64,000 nucleotides of DNA from Silanimonas sp021297925 (GCA_027532825.1 JAPZTL010000027.1:8310-72309), one strand, 5' to 3'. Shown: positions 28,141 through 37,475, counted from the stretch's first letter. A program made the numbers and translations. Notes: generated from the letters alone by a model not told the origin.

Positions 28141-28195
28141 TCATTGAAGCGGCCGGCGGGCCACGCCCCGCGCCGCGCGACACCGAAGGATTCCG

Positions 28196-29098
28196 ATGCC
28201 GCTACCGCTCGACACGCTCCCCGACTACCCCTTCACCCCGCAGCGCTTCGCTCGAGGGGCCGGTATCGCGATGAGCTATCTCGATGAAGGCCCGCGCGAT
28301 GGCGAGGTGGTGCTGATGCTGCACGGCAATCCGTCGTGGAGCTTCTACTGGCGCCACCTCGTGCTCGGACTGCGCGACCGCTACCGCTGCATCGTGCCCG
28401 ACCACGTCGGCATGGGGCTGTCCGACAAGCCCGACGACAAGCACTACCGCTACACCCTGCAGTCGCGCATCGAGGACGTGGAGCGCCTGCTCGAACACCT
28501 CGGCATCACCGGCCCGATCACGCTGGCCGTCCACGACTGGGGCGGCATGATCGGCTTCGGCTGGGCCTTGAAGCGCCGCGGTCGGGTCAAGCGGCTCATC
28601 GTCACCAACACCGCCGCCTTCCCGCTGCCGAAGGAGAAGCCGCTGCCTTGGCAGCTGCAGCTCGGCCGCAACTACAACATCGGCGCCCTGCTGATCCGTG
28701 GCTTCAACGCCTTCGCCGCCGGCACCATCGACCAGTGCGCGTCGACCAAGGTGTCGCCCGAGGTGCGCGCGGCCTACGTCGCGCCCTACGACTCGTGGAA
28801 GAACCGCATCAGCACGCTGCGCTTCGTGCAGGACATCCCGCTGTCGCCGAGGGACAAGGCCTGGGCCTTCGTCGACGAGGCCGGCCGCACGCTGCACGAG
28901 TACGCCGACCGCCCGGCCTTCATCGGCTGGGGCCTGCAGGACTTCGTGTTCGACCACCACTTCCTGAAGGGCTTCACCGACGCGCTGCCCAAGGCCGAAG
29001 TGATGGCCTTCGACGACGCCCACCACTACGTGCTGGAAGACAAGCACGCGGTGCTGGTGCCGGCGATCCGCCGCTTCCTCGACGCGAACCCGCTCTGA
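28196..29098 (+). CDS. oleB: OleB, beta-lactone decarboxylase (alpha/beta hydrolase fold)
   Basis: A 300-residue haloalkane-dehalogenase-like enzyme that decarboxylates the cis-beta-lactone made by OleC to the final cis-olefin. The oxyanion region HGNPSWSFYWR, the nucleophile Asp114 in VHDWGGMIG and the base His277 in DDAHHYVLED fall at exactly the positions known for X. campestris OleB. AAGGA precedes the ATG. It lies 10 bp before oleC. Olefin-making bacteria assemble OleB, OleC and OleD into a large multi-enzyme complex. Confidence 0.96.
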   Translation: MPLPLDTLPDYPFTPQRFARGAGIAMSYLDEGPRDGEVVLMLHGNPSWSFYWRHLVLGLRDRYRCIVPDHVGMGLSDKPDDKHYRYTLQSRIEDVERLLEHLGITGPITLAVHDWGGMIGFGWALKRRGRVKRLIVTNTAAFPLPKEKPLPWQLQLGRNYNIGALLIRGFNAFAAGTIDQCASTKVSPEVRAAYVAPYDSWKNRISTLRFVQDIPLSPRDKAWAFVDEAGRTLHEYADRPAFIGWGLQDFVFDHHFLKGFTDALPKAEVMAFDDAHHYVLEDKHAVLVPAIRRFLDANPL

Positions 29099-29108
29099 CG
29101 CCACGACG

Positions 29109-30812
29109 ATGACGGCGACCGCCAACATCGCCGCCGTGCTGCCGCGCATCGCGGCGGAACGCCCGGAGCAGCCGGCGATGCGCTGCCCGGGCGGCCAAGG
29201 CGCCGACGGCTTCGCCCGCTACGACGTCGTACTCACCTATGGCGAGCTCGACCGTCGTTCCGATGCCATTGCCGCCGGCCTGCAGGCCTATGGCATCCGC
29301 CGCGGCATGCGGACCGTCGTGATGGTGCGGCCGTCGCCGGAGTTCTTCCTGCTGATGTTCGCGCTGTTCAAGCTGGGCGCGGTGCCGGTCCTCGTCGATC
29401 CCGGCATCGACCGCCGCGCCCTGAAGCAGTGCCTCGACGAAGCTGCCCCCGAGGCCTTCATCGGCATCCCGCTGGCGCAGTTCGCGCGCCGCCTCTTCCG
29501 CTGGGGCCGCGGAACGGTGCGCCGCGTGGTGACCGTGGGCACCCGGGCGTGGCCGCTGTGGGCCGGCGAGACCCTCGCCCGCCTCGAGCGCCAGGGCGCG
29601 GCCCTGCTGGCGGCCCAGGCCGCGCGCGGCGAGGCCACGGCGATGCTCGCCGACACCCACGGCGACGAGGTCGCGGCCCTGCTGTTCACCTCGGGCTCGA
29701 CCGGCGTGCCGAAGGGTGTGGTGTACCGGCACCGTCATTTCCTCGCGCAGATCGACCTGCTGCGCGACGCCTTCGGCATCGCGCCGGGCGGCGTCGACCT
29801 GCCGACCTTCCCGCCCTTCGCGCTGTTCGATCCGGCGCTGGGCCTGACCTCGATCATCCCGGACATGGACCCGACGCGGCCGGCAAACGCCGACCCGCGC
29901 AAGCTGCACGACGCCATCCGGCGCTTCGGCGTCACCCAGCTGTTCGGTTCGCCCGCGCTGATGCGCGTGCTGGCGGAGCACGGCGAACCGCTGCCGACCC
30001 TGCAGCGGGTCACCTCGGCCGGCGCGCCGGTACCGCCCGACGTGGTTGCGGCGATGCGCCGGCTGCTGCCCGAGGACGCGCAGTTCTGGACGCCGTACGG
30101 CGCCACGGAGTGCCTGCCGGTCGCGGTCATCGAGGCCCGCGAGCTCGAGACCACGCGCGAAGCCACCGAAGGCGGCGCCGGCACCTGCGTAGGGCGACCC
30201 GTCGAAGCCAACACCGTGCGCATCATCCGCATCGTCGACGAGGCCATCGCCTTCTGGCGCGAGGACCTGGTCGTCGGGCCGGGCATCGTCGGCGAGATCA
30301 CCGTCGCCGGGCCCAGCGCCACCGACGAGTACTTCGCGCGCCCCGAAGCCACCCGAATGGCCAAGATCCGCGAGCGCATCTCGGCGCGCGAGGAGCGCAT
30401 CGTCCACCGGATGGGCGACCTCGGCTATTTCGACGCCGAGGGGCGGCTGTGGTTCTGCGGCCGCAAGAGCCACCGCGTCGAGACCGCGGGCGGCCTGATG
30501 ACGACCGAGCAGATCGAGCCGATCTTCAACACGCATCGCCGCGTGGCGCGCACGGCGCTCGTCGGGGTGGGCGTGCGCGGCATGCAGACGCCGGTGCTCT
30601 GCGTCGAACTGAAGGCCGGCGTGCCCGAGAGCGAGTGGGTGCACGTGCAAGCCGAGCTGGAACGCCTCGCCATGCGCGAGCCGAAGACGGCACGCATCCA
30701 CCATTTCCTGCGCCATCCAGGCTTCCCGGTGGACATCCGGCACAACGCCAAGATCGGCCGCGAGAAGCTCGCCGAATGGGCGAAGGCGCAGCTGCGCGGC
30801 GTCCTCCACTGA
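29109..30812 (+). CDS. oleC: OleC, beta-lactone synthetase (AMP-ligase family)
   Basis: A 567-residue member of the acyl-CoA synthetase superfamily that uses ATP to close a 2-alkyl-3-hydroxyacid into a beta-lactone. The P-loop-like motif TSGSTGVPKGV lies at about residues 195-206, the YGATE motif of the second core region near residue 332, and the MGDLGYFDAEGRLWFCGRK hinge block around 437. Context between oleB and oleD distinguishes it from ordinary fatty-acyl-CoA ligases. Confidence 0.95.
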   Translation: MTATANIAAVLPRIAAERPEQPAMRCPGGQGADGFARYDVVLTYGELDRRSDAIAAGLQAYGIRRGMRTVVMVRPSPEFFLLMFALFKLGAVPVLVDPGIDRRALKQCLDEAAPEAFIGIPLAQFARRLFRWGRGTVRRVVTVGTRAWPLWAGETLARLERQGAALLAAQAARGEATAMLADTHGDEVAALLFTSGSTGVPKGVVYRHRHFLAQIDLLRDAFGIAPGGVDLPTFPPFALFDPALGLTSIIPDMDPTRPANADPRKLHDAIRRFGVTQLFGSPALMRVLAEHGEPLPTLQRVTSAGAPVPPDVVAAMRRLLPEDAQFWTPYGATECLPVAVIEARELETTREATEGGAGTCVGRPVEANTVRIIRIVDEAIAFWREDLVVGPGIVGEITVAGPSATDEYFARPEATRMAKIRERISAREERIVHRMGDLGYFDAEGRLWFCGRKSHRVETAGGLMTTEQIEPIFNTHRRVARTALVGVGVRGMQTPVLCVELKAGVPESEWVHVQAELERLAMREPKTARIHHFLRHPGFPVDIRHNAKIGREKLAEWAKAQLRGVLH

Positions 30813-30843
30813 ACCGCGACGCGGCCCGGAGGAAGCTCTCGCC

Positions 30844-31869
30844 ATGAAGATCCTCGTCACCGGTGGGGCCGGCTTCCTCGGCCAGGCGATCTGCCGCGGC
30901 CTGCTCGCGCAGGGTCACATGGTCATCAGCACGCAGCGCCGCCGCTCCATCGACCTCGACGCGATGGGCGTCGAGCAGCGCTTGGGCGACCTCGCCGACG
31001 CCGCCCACGTGCAGCGTGCGCTCGAGGGCGTCGACGCGGTGTTCCACAACGCCGCCAAGGCCGGCCACTGGGGCAGCGAGCAGAGCTACATCGACGCCAA
31101 CGTGACCGGCACGATGAACGTGCTGGCGGCGTGCCGCGCGCACGGCATCACGCGCCTCGTCTACACCTCGACACCGAGCGTGGCGCACAACGGCCGCGTG
31201 CCCTGCGAGGGCGGCAACGAGATCAGCACGCCCTACGCGCCGGCGTTCAAGGCGCCCTACCCGCGCACCAAGCAGATCGCCGAAAAGGCGGTGCTGGCCG
31301 CGAACGGCAGCGCGGTGGCGGGCGGTGGCACCTTGAGCACCGTCGCGCTGCGCCCTCGGCTGATCTGGGGCCCCGGCGACACCAACCTGTTGCCGCGCCT
31401 CGTCGAGCGCGCCCGCGCCGGACGCCTGCGCTTCATCGCCGGTGGCCATAACCGCATGGACACGACCTACGTCGACAACGCGGCCGACGCGCACCTGAAG
31501 GCCTTCGCCGCGCTGGGCCCCGGTTCGGCCTGCGCCGGCAAGGCCTACTTCATCTCGAATGGCGAGCCGCAGCCGGTGCGCGAGATCATCAACGGCCTGC
31601 TGGTGGCGGCCGGCGAGCCGCGCGTCGAGGCCAGCGTGCCCTTCGCCGTGGCCTACGCCGCCGGCGCGCTGTGCGAGGTGCTCTGGCACACGCTGCCACT
31701 GAAGGGCGAACCGCCGATGACGCGCTTCGTCGCCGAGCAACTCGCCACGCCGCACTGGTACGACCTCACCGCCGCGAAGCGCGACTTCGGCTACGTGCCG
31801 CAGGTCCGCGTGGCCGAGGGCTTGGACCGCCTCGCGCGCTGGTGGCGCGACGCGCACCGCAGCCCCTGA
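30844..31869 (+). CDS. oleD: OleD, NADPH-dependent 2-alkyl-3-ketoacid reductase
   Basis: A 341-residue extended-SDR enzyme that reduces the OleA product to the 2-alkyl-3-hydroxyacid. The Rossmann motif GGAGFLGQAI is at residues 7-16 and the active-site Tyr139-xxx-Lys143 pair in YPRTKQIAEK. It resembles 3-beta-hydroxysteroid dehydrogenase/isomerases, with which OleD is often mislabelled. GGAGGA lies upstream of the ATG. It ends the cluster and is convergent with rluE 10 bp away. Confidence 0.95.
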   Translation: MKILVTGGAGFLGQAICRGLLAQGHMVISTQRRRSIDLDAMGVEQRLGDLADAAHVQRALEGVDAVFHNAAKAGHWGSEQSYIDANVTGTMNVLAACRAHGITRLVYTSTPSVAHNGRVPCEGGNEISTPYAPAFKAPYPRTKQIAEKAVLAANGSAVAGGGTLSTVALRPRLIWGPGDTNLLPRLVERARAGRLRFIAGGHNRMDTTYVDNAADAHLKAFAALGPGSACAGKAYFISNGEPQPVREIINGLLVAAGEPRVEASVPFAVAYAAGALCEVLWHTLPLKGEPPMTRFVAEQLATPHWYDLTAAKRDFGYVPQVRVAEGLDRLARWWRDAHRSP

Positions 31870-31879
31870 TCGAGGCGCC

Positions 31880-32554
31880 TCAACGCCCGTCGCGTTTCCA
31901 AGGGCGGATCAGCCCCGGCGGTCGTTGGTCGCGTTCGCGCGCCTCGCCAGCGCGGGCCGACTGCGTGGCTGCCCGCGGCGCGCCGCTGCGGCGGTGCCGC
32001 GCGGGCGGTTCCGGCGCCGGCACCTCGCGCCATTGTCCGGCCGCCAATCCGTCCAGCGTGTACGGGCCGATGGCCTCGCGCACCAGCCGCAGCGTGGGCA
32101 GGCCTACCCCTGCGGTCATGCGCCGCACCTGCCGGTTGCGGCCTTCGCGGATCACCAGCCGCAGCCACGCGTCCGGCACCGTCTGCCGCACCCGCACCGG
32201 CGGCACGCGCGGCGGCAGCCACGCGGGCACCTCGATGACCTCGACCCCGGCGGGCTTGGTCGGGCCGTCGTTGAGAACGAGGCCGTCGCGGAGGCGCTGC
32301 AGCGCCTCGTCCGTCGGCGTGCCTTCCACCTGCACGAGGTAAGTCTTGGGCCAGTCGAACTTCGGCGAACCGATCGCCGCCACCAGCGCGCCGTCGTCAG
32401 TCAACAGCAGCAGGCCTTCGCTGTCGAAGTCGAGCCGGCCCGCCGCGTAGACGCCCTTCGGCAGACCGAAGCCTGCCAGCGTCGGCCGCGGCGGCTGGCT
32501 GCGGTCGGTGAACTGGCACAGCACGTTCATCGGTTTGTGGAAGGCGACGAGCAT
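31880..32554 (-). CDS. rluE: 23S rRNA pseudouridine synthase, RluE/RsuA family
   Basis: A 224-residue pseudouridine synthase lacking the N-terminal S4 domain, as RluE does. The catalytic Asp is in the GRLDFDSEGLLLLT motif (about residues 38-51), and the C-terminal block around REGRNRQVRRM is the second family signature. In E. coli RluE makes pseudouridine 2457 in 23S rRNA. The start is placed at MLVAFHKP, which matches the family; an upstream ATG is in frame but would overlap the promoter region shared with the divergent ABC gene. The C-terminus has a basic, Arg-rich tail beyond the core. Confidence 0.9.
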   Translation of the reverse strand: MLVAFHKPMNVLCQFTDRSQPPRPTLAGFGLPKGVYAAGRLDFDSEGLLLLTDDGALVAAIGSPKFDWPKTYLVQVEGTPTDEALQRLRDGLVLNDGPTKPAGVEVIEVPAWLPPRVPPVRVRQTVPDAWLRLVIREGRNRQVRRMTAGVGLPTLRLVREAIGPYTLDGLAAGQWREVPAPEPPARHRRSGAPRAATQSARAGEARERDQRPPGLIRPWKRDGR

Positions 32555-32609
32555 GGTCGGGATTCTAGGGGCCAGCGGATAGACTGCGGCCATCCACCGA
32601 CGATCGCCC

Positions 32610-34373
32610 ATGCATCCCCTCCGCCGACTCTTCGGCTACGCCCGCGCCTACCGCCGGGACGCCGCCCTCGGCACGGTCTACTCCGTGCTCAACAAGGTGT
32701 TCGACGTCCTGCCCGAGCTGCTGATCGGCGTGGCGGTGGACGTCGTCGTCAATCGCGAGGACAGTTTCCTCGCCGGCTTCGGCCTCGCCGACCCGATGCA
32801 CCAGCTCGCGCTGCTCACGGCGCTGACGGTCGTCGTCTGGGTGCTCGAGTCCGCCTTCGAGTACCTCTACGCGCTGAAGTGGCGGGGCCTCGCGCAGGAC
32901 CTCCAGCACGAGCTCCGCCTCGCCGCGTACGGCCACCTGCAGCAGCAGCCGCCCGGCGCGATCCGCGAGGCGCGCGCCGGACGGCTGATGGCCGTGCTCA
33001 ACGAGGACGTGAACCAGGTCGAACGCTTCCTCAACACCGGGGCCAACGACCTCATCCAGGTCGCGGTCGGCTCCTCGCTGGTGGGCGTCTTCTTCTTCGT
33101 GGTGACCGCCGACCTCGCGGCGCTGGCGCTGCTGCCGGTGCCGCTGATCCTCGTCGGCGCGTTCTGGTTCCAGAAGCGCCTGCAGCCCCGCTACGCCGCC
33201 GCACGCGAGGCGGCGGCGACGGTGTCCGCGCGCCTCGACAACAACCTCGACGGCATGGCCACGATCCAGGCCTACACCGCCGAGGCCGCGGAGCTGGCCC
33301 ACGTGCGCGACGCGTCCGACGCTTACCGCGCGGCCAACGCGGAGGCGATCCGTTTCTCGGCGGCCATCACGCCGGTGATCCGCATGGCGGTGCTGGCCGG
33401 CTTCGCCGCGACCCTGCTGTATGGCGGCCACCTCGTGCTGTCCGGCGACCTCGGCGTCGGCAGCTACTCCGCGCTGGTGTACCTGACCCAGCGCCTGCTG
33501 TGGCCGCTGACGCGGCTCGCGGAAATGACCGACCTCTACAACCGCTCGATGGCGTCGGTCACGCGGGTGATGGACCTGCTGGAGACCCCGCTGCCGCCGC
33601 GCGCGACCGGCGTCCTCGAGCACCGACCGCGCGGCGCGTTGGCCTTCGAGGGCCTGCGCCACGCGTACGAGGGCCGCGTCGTGCTCGACGGCATCGACCT
33701 CGCCGTCGCGCCGGGGCAGACGGTCGCGCTGGTCGGCGCCACCGGCGCGGGCAAGAGCACCCTGCTGAAGCGCCTGCTCGGCTTCCTGCCCGCGCAGGGC
33801 GGCCGGATCACGCTCGACGGCATCGATCTGGCCGGCATCGACCCGAGTGCGCTGCGCCGGCACGTGGCCTATGTCGCGCAGGACCCCTTCCTGACCGACG
33901 GCACGGTGGCCGAGAACATCGCCTATGGCGATGCGCGGCCGGACCGGATGCGGATCGAAGCGGCGGGCCGTGGCGCGGAAGCGCATGGCTTCATCACGGC
34001 CCTGCCCGGCGGCTACGACGCCCCGGTCGGCGAGCGCGGCGCGCGGCTCTCGGGCGGGCAGCGCCAACGCATCGCGCTGGCCCGTGCGCTGTACCGCGAT
34101 CCGGCGCTGCTGCTGCTCGACGAGGCGACCTCGGCGGTGGACAACGAGACCGAAGCCGCGATCCAGCGCTCGCTGGCCACCCACGCCAAGGGCCGGACCA
34201 CGCTGGTCGTGGCCCACCGGCTCAGCACCGTGCGCCACGCCGATGCCATCCACGTGCTCGATGCGGGCCGCATCGTAGAGTCGGGGACGCACGATGCCCT
34301 GCTCGCCCGCAACGGCGCCTACGCCGCCCTGTGGCGGCTCCAGACCGGAGAGTCCACGCCCGATGCCCCATGA
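32610..34373 (+). CDS. ABC-type exporter, fused permease and ATPase (MsbA-like half-transporter)
   Basis: A 587-residue half-transporter that should act as a homodimer in the inner membrane. Six transmembrane helices occupy about residues 20-310 (ABC type-1 fold), and the nucleotide-binding domain shows Walker A GATGAGKST (about 376-384), the LSGGQRQRIALARAL signature and Walker B LLLLDEAT. Substrate is unknown; relatives export lipids, peptides or drugs. The 3' end overlaps the next gene by 11 bp, so the exporter and the CPA2 antiporter are co-translated. Confidence 0.9.
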   Translation: MHPLRRLFGYARAYRRDAALGTVYSVLNKVFDVLPELLIGVAVDVVVNREDSFLAGFGLADPMHQLALLTALTVVVWVLESAFEYLYALKWRGLAQDLQHELRLAAYGHLQQQPPGAIREARAGRLMAVLNEDVNQVERFLNTGANDLIQVAVGSSLVGVFFFVVTADLAALALLPVPLILVGAFWFQKRLQPRYAAAREAAATVSARLDNNLDGMATIQAYTAEAAELAHVRDASDAYRAANAEAIRFSAAITPVIRMAVLAGFAATLLYGGHLVLSGDLGVGSYSALVYLTQRLLWPLTRLAEMTDLYNRSMASVTRVMDLLETPLPPRATGVLEHRPRGALAFEGLRHAYEGRVVLDGIDLAVAPGQTVALVGATGAGKSTLLKRLLGFLPAQGGRITLDGIDLAGIDPSALRRHVAYVAQDPFLTDGTVAENIAYGDARPDRMRIEAAGRGAEAHGFITALPGGYDAPVGERGARLSGGQRQRIALARALYRDPALLLLDEATSAVDNETEAAIQRSLATHAKGRTTLVVAHRLSTVRHADAIHVLDAGRIVESGTHDALLARNGAYAALWRLQTGESTPDAP

Positions 34374-36072
34374 CGTCAGCCTGATCGCCATGCTGGCCGC
34401 CGCCTTCGGCGGCGCCCTCGTCCTCGGCTACCTCGCGCATCGCGTCGGGCTTCCGGCCATCGTCGGCTTCCTCGCGGCCGGGGTCCTGATCGGCCCGCAC
34501 ACGCCGGGCTACGTCGCGGACGCCAAGCTGGCCATGCAGCTCGCCGAGATCGGCGTGATGCTGCTGATGTTCGGCGTCGGCCTGCACTTCTCGCTCGACG
34601 ACCTCAAGAGCGTCCGGCGCATCGCGCTGCCCGGCGCGCTGCTGCAGATCGGCGTCGCGGTCGCGATGGGCATGGGCCTCGCCGCATGGTGGGGCTGGTC
34701 GCCGGGTGCGGGCTTCGTGTTCGGCATGTGCCTCTCGGTGGCCTCGACCGTCGTGCTGCTCAAGGCGCTGGAGGCGCGCGGCCTGCTCGACGGTGGCGAC
34801 GGCAAGATCGCCGTGGGTTGGCTGGTCGTCGAGGACCTCGTCATGGTCCTCGTGCTCGTGCTGCTGCCCGTGCTGGCGCCGCTGCTCGCCGCGGACGGCC
34901 CCGGCGACGGGATTCCCGAGGGCCTGTGGGCGACGCTGGGCACCACGCTGCTGAAGGTCGCCGCCTTCTTCGTGGTGATGCTGGTGGTCGGGCGCCGCCT
35001 GCTCCCCCGCTTGCTGTGGTGGGTCGCGCGCACCGGCAACCGCGAACTGTTCACGCTGGCGGTGATGTCGGCGGCGATCGGCGTCGCCTTCGGCGCGGCG
35101 GCGCTCTTCAGCGTGTCGTTCGCGCTGGGCGCGTTCTTCGCCGGCATGATGATGCGCGAATCGGCCTTCAGCCACCGCGCGGCGGAAGAGTCCCTGCCCT
35201 TCCGCGACGCCTTCGCCGTGCTGTTCTTCGTTTCGGTCGGCATGCTCTTCGACCCGGCGGTGGTCGTCGAGGCCCCCGGCAAGCTGCTCGCGGTGGTCGG
35301 CGTGATCATCGTCGGCAAGACCATCGCGGCGATCCTGCTGGTGCGGCTGCTGCGCTACCCCTGGCGCACCGCGCTGACGGTGGGCGTGAGCCTCGCCCAG
35401 ATCGGCGAGTTCAGCTTCATCCTCGCCGGCCTCGGCCTGGCGCTGGGGCTGGTCGACGCCACGGTGATGAGCCTCGTCGTCGCCGGCGCGGTGATCTCGA
35501 TTGCCCTCAACGGCGCGCTGTTCTCGCTGGCGGAGCGGCTGAAGCCGCGCCTCGCGGCACGCGACGGCGCCGCGACGGGCCCCGAGCAGGACCTCGCAGA
35601 CCCGCTGGCGGTGCTGCCCGACGCGGTCCCGGCGCAGTCGCTGCGCGGGCACGTGGTCATCGTGGGGCATGGGCGGGTCGGGGCGCAGCTGGGCGACGAA
35701 CTCGCCGCAGCGGGACGCGCCCACGTGGTGGTCGACAGTGACCGCGCGCGCGTCGAAGCCCTGCGGGGCAACGGCCGCGCGGCGGTCCTGGGCGACGCCA
35801 CGCGACCGGAGGTGCTCGTGCAGGCGCACGTCCAGCACGCCGCGGCGCTGGTGGTCGCGACGCCGGATATGCTGGCCGCCCGGGCCATCGCGCAGACCGC
35901 CCGCCAGCTCCGCCCGGCGCTGCGAGTCTTGGTGCGCACCCACAGCGCGGAGGAGGCCGAACTGTTGGAACGCCAGCAGCTCGGGGAGGTGTTCTACGGC
36001 GAGCGGGAGCTCGCACTGGGCCTCGCCCGCCGGCTGCTCGAGGCGCCGGCCAACGACGCCGGCGGCGCCTGA
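34363..36072 (+). CDS. CPA2-family monovalent cation:proton antiporter with TrkA-N domain (YbaL/KefB type)
   Basis: A 569-residue inner-membrane protein. The first 400 residues contain about a dozen hydrophobic helices of the sodium/hydrogen exchanger fold, including the early GYLAHRVGLPAIVGFLAAG block and the LFMFGVGLHFSL-like region; a soluble TrkA-N (RCK) domain begins at about residue 428 with the nucleotide-binding motif GHGRVGAQLGDEL. E. coli relatives are YbaL and the glutathione-gated KefB/KefC. KefC-type glutathione binding is not evident, so potassium or sodium efflux is inferred only in general terms. The start at 34363 avoids a longer overlap with the ABC gene. Confidence 0.88.
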   Translation: MPHDVSLIAMLAAAFGGALVLGYLAHRVGLPAIVGFLAAGVLIGPHTPGYVADAKLAMQLAEIGVMLLMFGVGLHFSLDDLKSVRRIALPGALLQIGVAVAMGMGLAAWWGWSPGAGFVFGMCLSVASTVVLLKALEARGLLDGGDGKIAVGWLVVEDLVMVLVLVLLPVLAPLLAADGPGDGIPEGLWATLGTTLLKVAAFFVVMLVVGRRLLPRLLWWVARTGNRELFTLAVMSAAIGVAFGAAALFSVSFALGAFFAGMMMRESAFSHRAAEESLPFRDAFAVLFFVSVGMLFDPAVVVEAPGKLLAVVGVIIVGKTIAAILLVRLLRYPWRTALTVGVSLAQIGEFSFILAGLGLALGLVDATVMSLVVAGAVISIALNGALFSLAERLKPRLAARDGAATGPEQDLADPLAVLPDAVPAQSLRGHVVIVGHGRVGAQLGDELAAAGRAHVVVDSDRARVEALRGNGRAAVLGDATRPEVLVQAHVQHAAALVVATPDMLAARAIAQTARQLRPALRVLVRTHSAEEAELLERQQLGEVFYGERELALGLARRLLEAPANDAGGA

Positions 36073-36073
36073 C

Positions 36074-36487
36074 TCACTCCTCGCTGAAGGCCACGACCTT
36101 CATCGTGAAGCGGCCGAAGACCTTGCCCTCTTCGCCGCTGCCCAGCGAGGCGACGCGGATTCGGTAGACGCCGTCGACCTTGGTCTCGGCAACCGCGAGC
36201 GGATCGAAGTTGCCGTCGGCGCGGTCGTCGTTCTCGATGGCCTGCGAACGATCGGGGTTGAACACGGTCACCTTGGCGTCGAAGTCACTGGACTTCACCG
36301 AAACGATCAGGAACTGGCCCGCCTTGGCCTCGACGCGGTAGTCGCGGCTCACGCCCTGGTCGGACGTCGGTGCGTCCTCGGCGGTGAGCTGGCCTTCGAC
36401 GGTCTGGCCGATGCGGACCAGGGGGGCCTCGGCGGAGGCGACGAGGGGAAGGAGGGCGAGTGCGGAAGCGAGGACGGTGAGGCGCAC
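36074..36487 (-). CDS. Secreted PPC-domain protein
   Basis: A 137-residue periplasmic or secreted protein: a signal peptide (cleavage near ASA, residue 19) and one bacterial pre-peptidase C-terminal (PPC) beta-sandwich domain, recognisable by RDYRVEAKAGQFLIVSV and the ENDDRADGNFDP and YRIRVAS strands. PPC domains usually sit at the end of secreted proteases; here it stands alone. The GTG start at 36487 was chosen because GGAG lies 6 nt upstream and it places the basic N-terminus directly before the hydrophobic core. It is convergent with the antiporter gene 1 bp away. Confidence 0.8.
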   Translation of the reverse strand: MRLTVLASALALLPLVASAEAPLVRIGQTVEGQLTAEDAPTSDQGVSRDYRVEAKAGQFLIVSVKSSDFDAKVTVFNPDRSQAIENDDRADGNFDPLAVAETKVDGVYRIRVASLGSGEEGKVFGRFTMKVVAFSEE

Positions 36488-36590
36488 GGGGGGCTCCGAG
36501 GGCGCGCGCCGGGATGGCGGGCGTGAGGCCAGTGTAGAGGCCACGCTCGGTCGCCGGGCCACGACGGCCCGGCGTCCCCTCGGATGCAGT

Positions 36591-37475
36591 TCAGCCGGCC
36601 GGCTTGCGGAAGCGCAACGTCATGCGGTCCGACTCGCCGATGGCCTCGTACTTCGCCTTGTCACCGCCCTCCGGCACGTCGAGGGTCGGTGGCAGGGTCC
36701 ATACGCCGTTCGGGTGGTCCTTGGTGTCCTTCGGGTTGGCGTTGATCTCGCTCCTCGCCTCCAACACGAAGCCCGCAGCCTCGGCCAGGGCGATGACCTG
36801 CGCCTCGCTGACATAGCCGTTGATCTGCTCGCGCGGCACGTCGGCGTTGGCGCGGTGCTGCTCGACGCCAAGCACGCCACCCGGCTTCAGCACGTCGAAG
36901 AACGCCTTCATCTGACCCTCGGCCTGGCCGTTGCGCATCCAGCCGTGCAGGTTGCGGAAGGTCAGCACCGCGTCGGCCGAGCCCGGCTCGCCATAGACGG
37001 GGGCCGTGGGATCGACTTCGCGGAGCACGACCGCGTCGAACTGGGCGGGCGCCGCAGCGAGGCGCTCGCGCAGCTTGACGTTGTCGCCGGTGAAGTACTC
37101 GCGGGCGCGCTCCGAAGCGGCCTTGGCCGGGTCGTTGATCGCCGCGACGTAGGTGCCGCCGCCCTGCTTGATCCACGGGGCGAGGATCTCGGTCCACCAG
37201 GCGCCGCTGCCAGGGCTGATTTCCACCACCGTCATGCCCGGCTGCAGGCCAAAGAAGGACAGGGTCGGACCGGGGTGGCGGAAGCCATCCCGCGCGACGT
37301 TGGCGGGCGTGCGCCATTCGCCAGCGATCGCGGCATCGAGGGCGGCCTTGGCCTGCTCGTGCGCGTCGTGTGCGGCGGCGTCGGCCGGCTTGGCGTCGCC
37401 GCCGTGGTTGTGCGCGAAAGCGGCGGGAGCGGCGCAGGCGGCGGCAAGGGCAAGGGCGAAGAGGCGGTGGCGCAT
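36591..37475 (-). CDS. Exported methyltransferase-like protein (class I SAM fold)
   Basis: A 294-residue protein with a clear signal peptide (cleaved near AAFA, residue 21) and a His-rich mature N-terminus, followed by a Rossmann-type methyltransferase domain: VVEISPGSGAWWTEILAP (motif I region, about residue 87) and a DAVLTFRNLHGWM block (post-motif region). Proteins of this kind (predicted methyltransferase, COG4798) are widespread but their role is unknown; SAM is not expected in the periplasm, so either the signal peptide is misleading or the domain binds something else. It lies 103 bp upstream of the PPC-domain gene on the same strand. Confidence 0.85.
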   Translation of the reverse strand: MRHRLFALALAAACAAPAAFAHNHGGDAKPADAAAHDAHEQAKAALDAAIAGEWRTPANVARDGFRHPGPTLSFFGLQPGMTVVEISPGSGAWWTEILAPWIKQGGGTYVAAINDPAKAASERAREYFTGDNVKLRERLAAAPAQFDAVVLREVDPTAPVYGEPGSADAVLTFRNLHGWMRNGQAEGQMKAFFDVLKPGGVLGVEQHRANADVPREQINGYVSEAQVIALAEAAGFVLEARSEINANPKDTKDHPNGVWTLPPTLDVPEGGDKAKYEAIGESDRMTLRFRKPAG

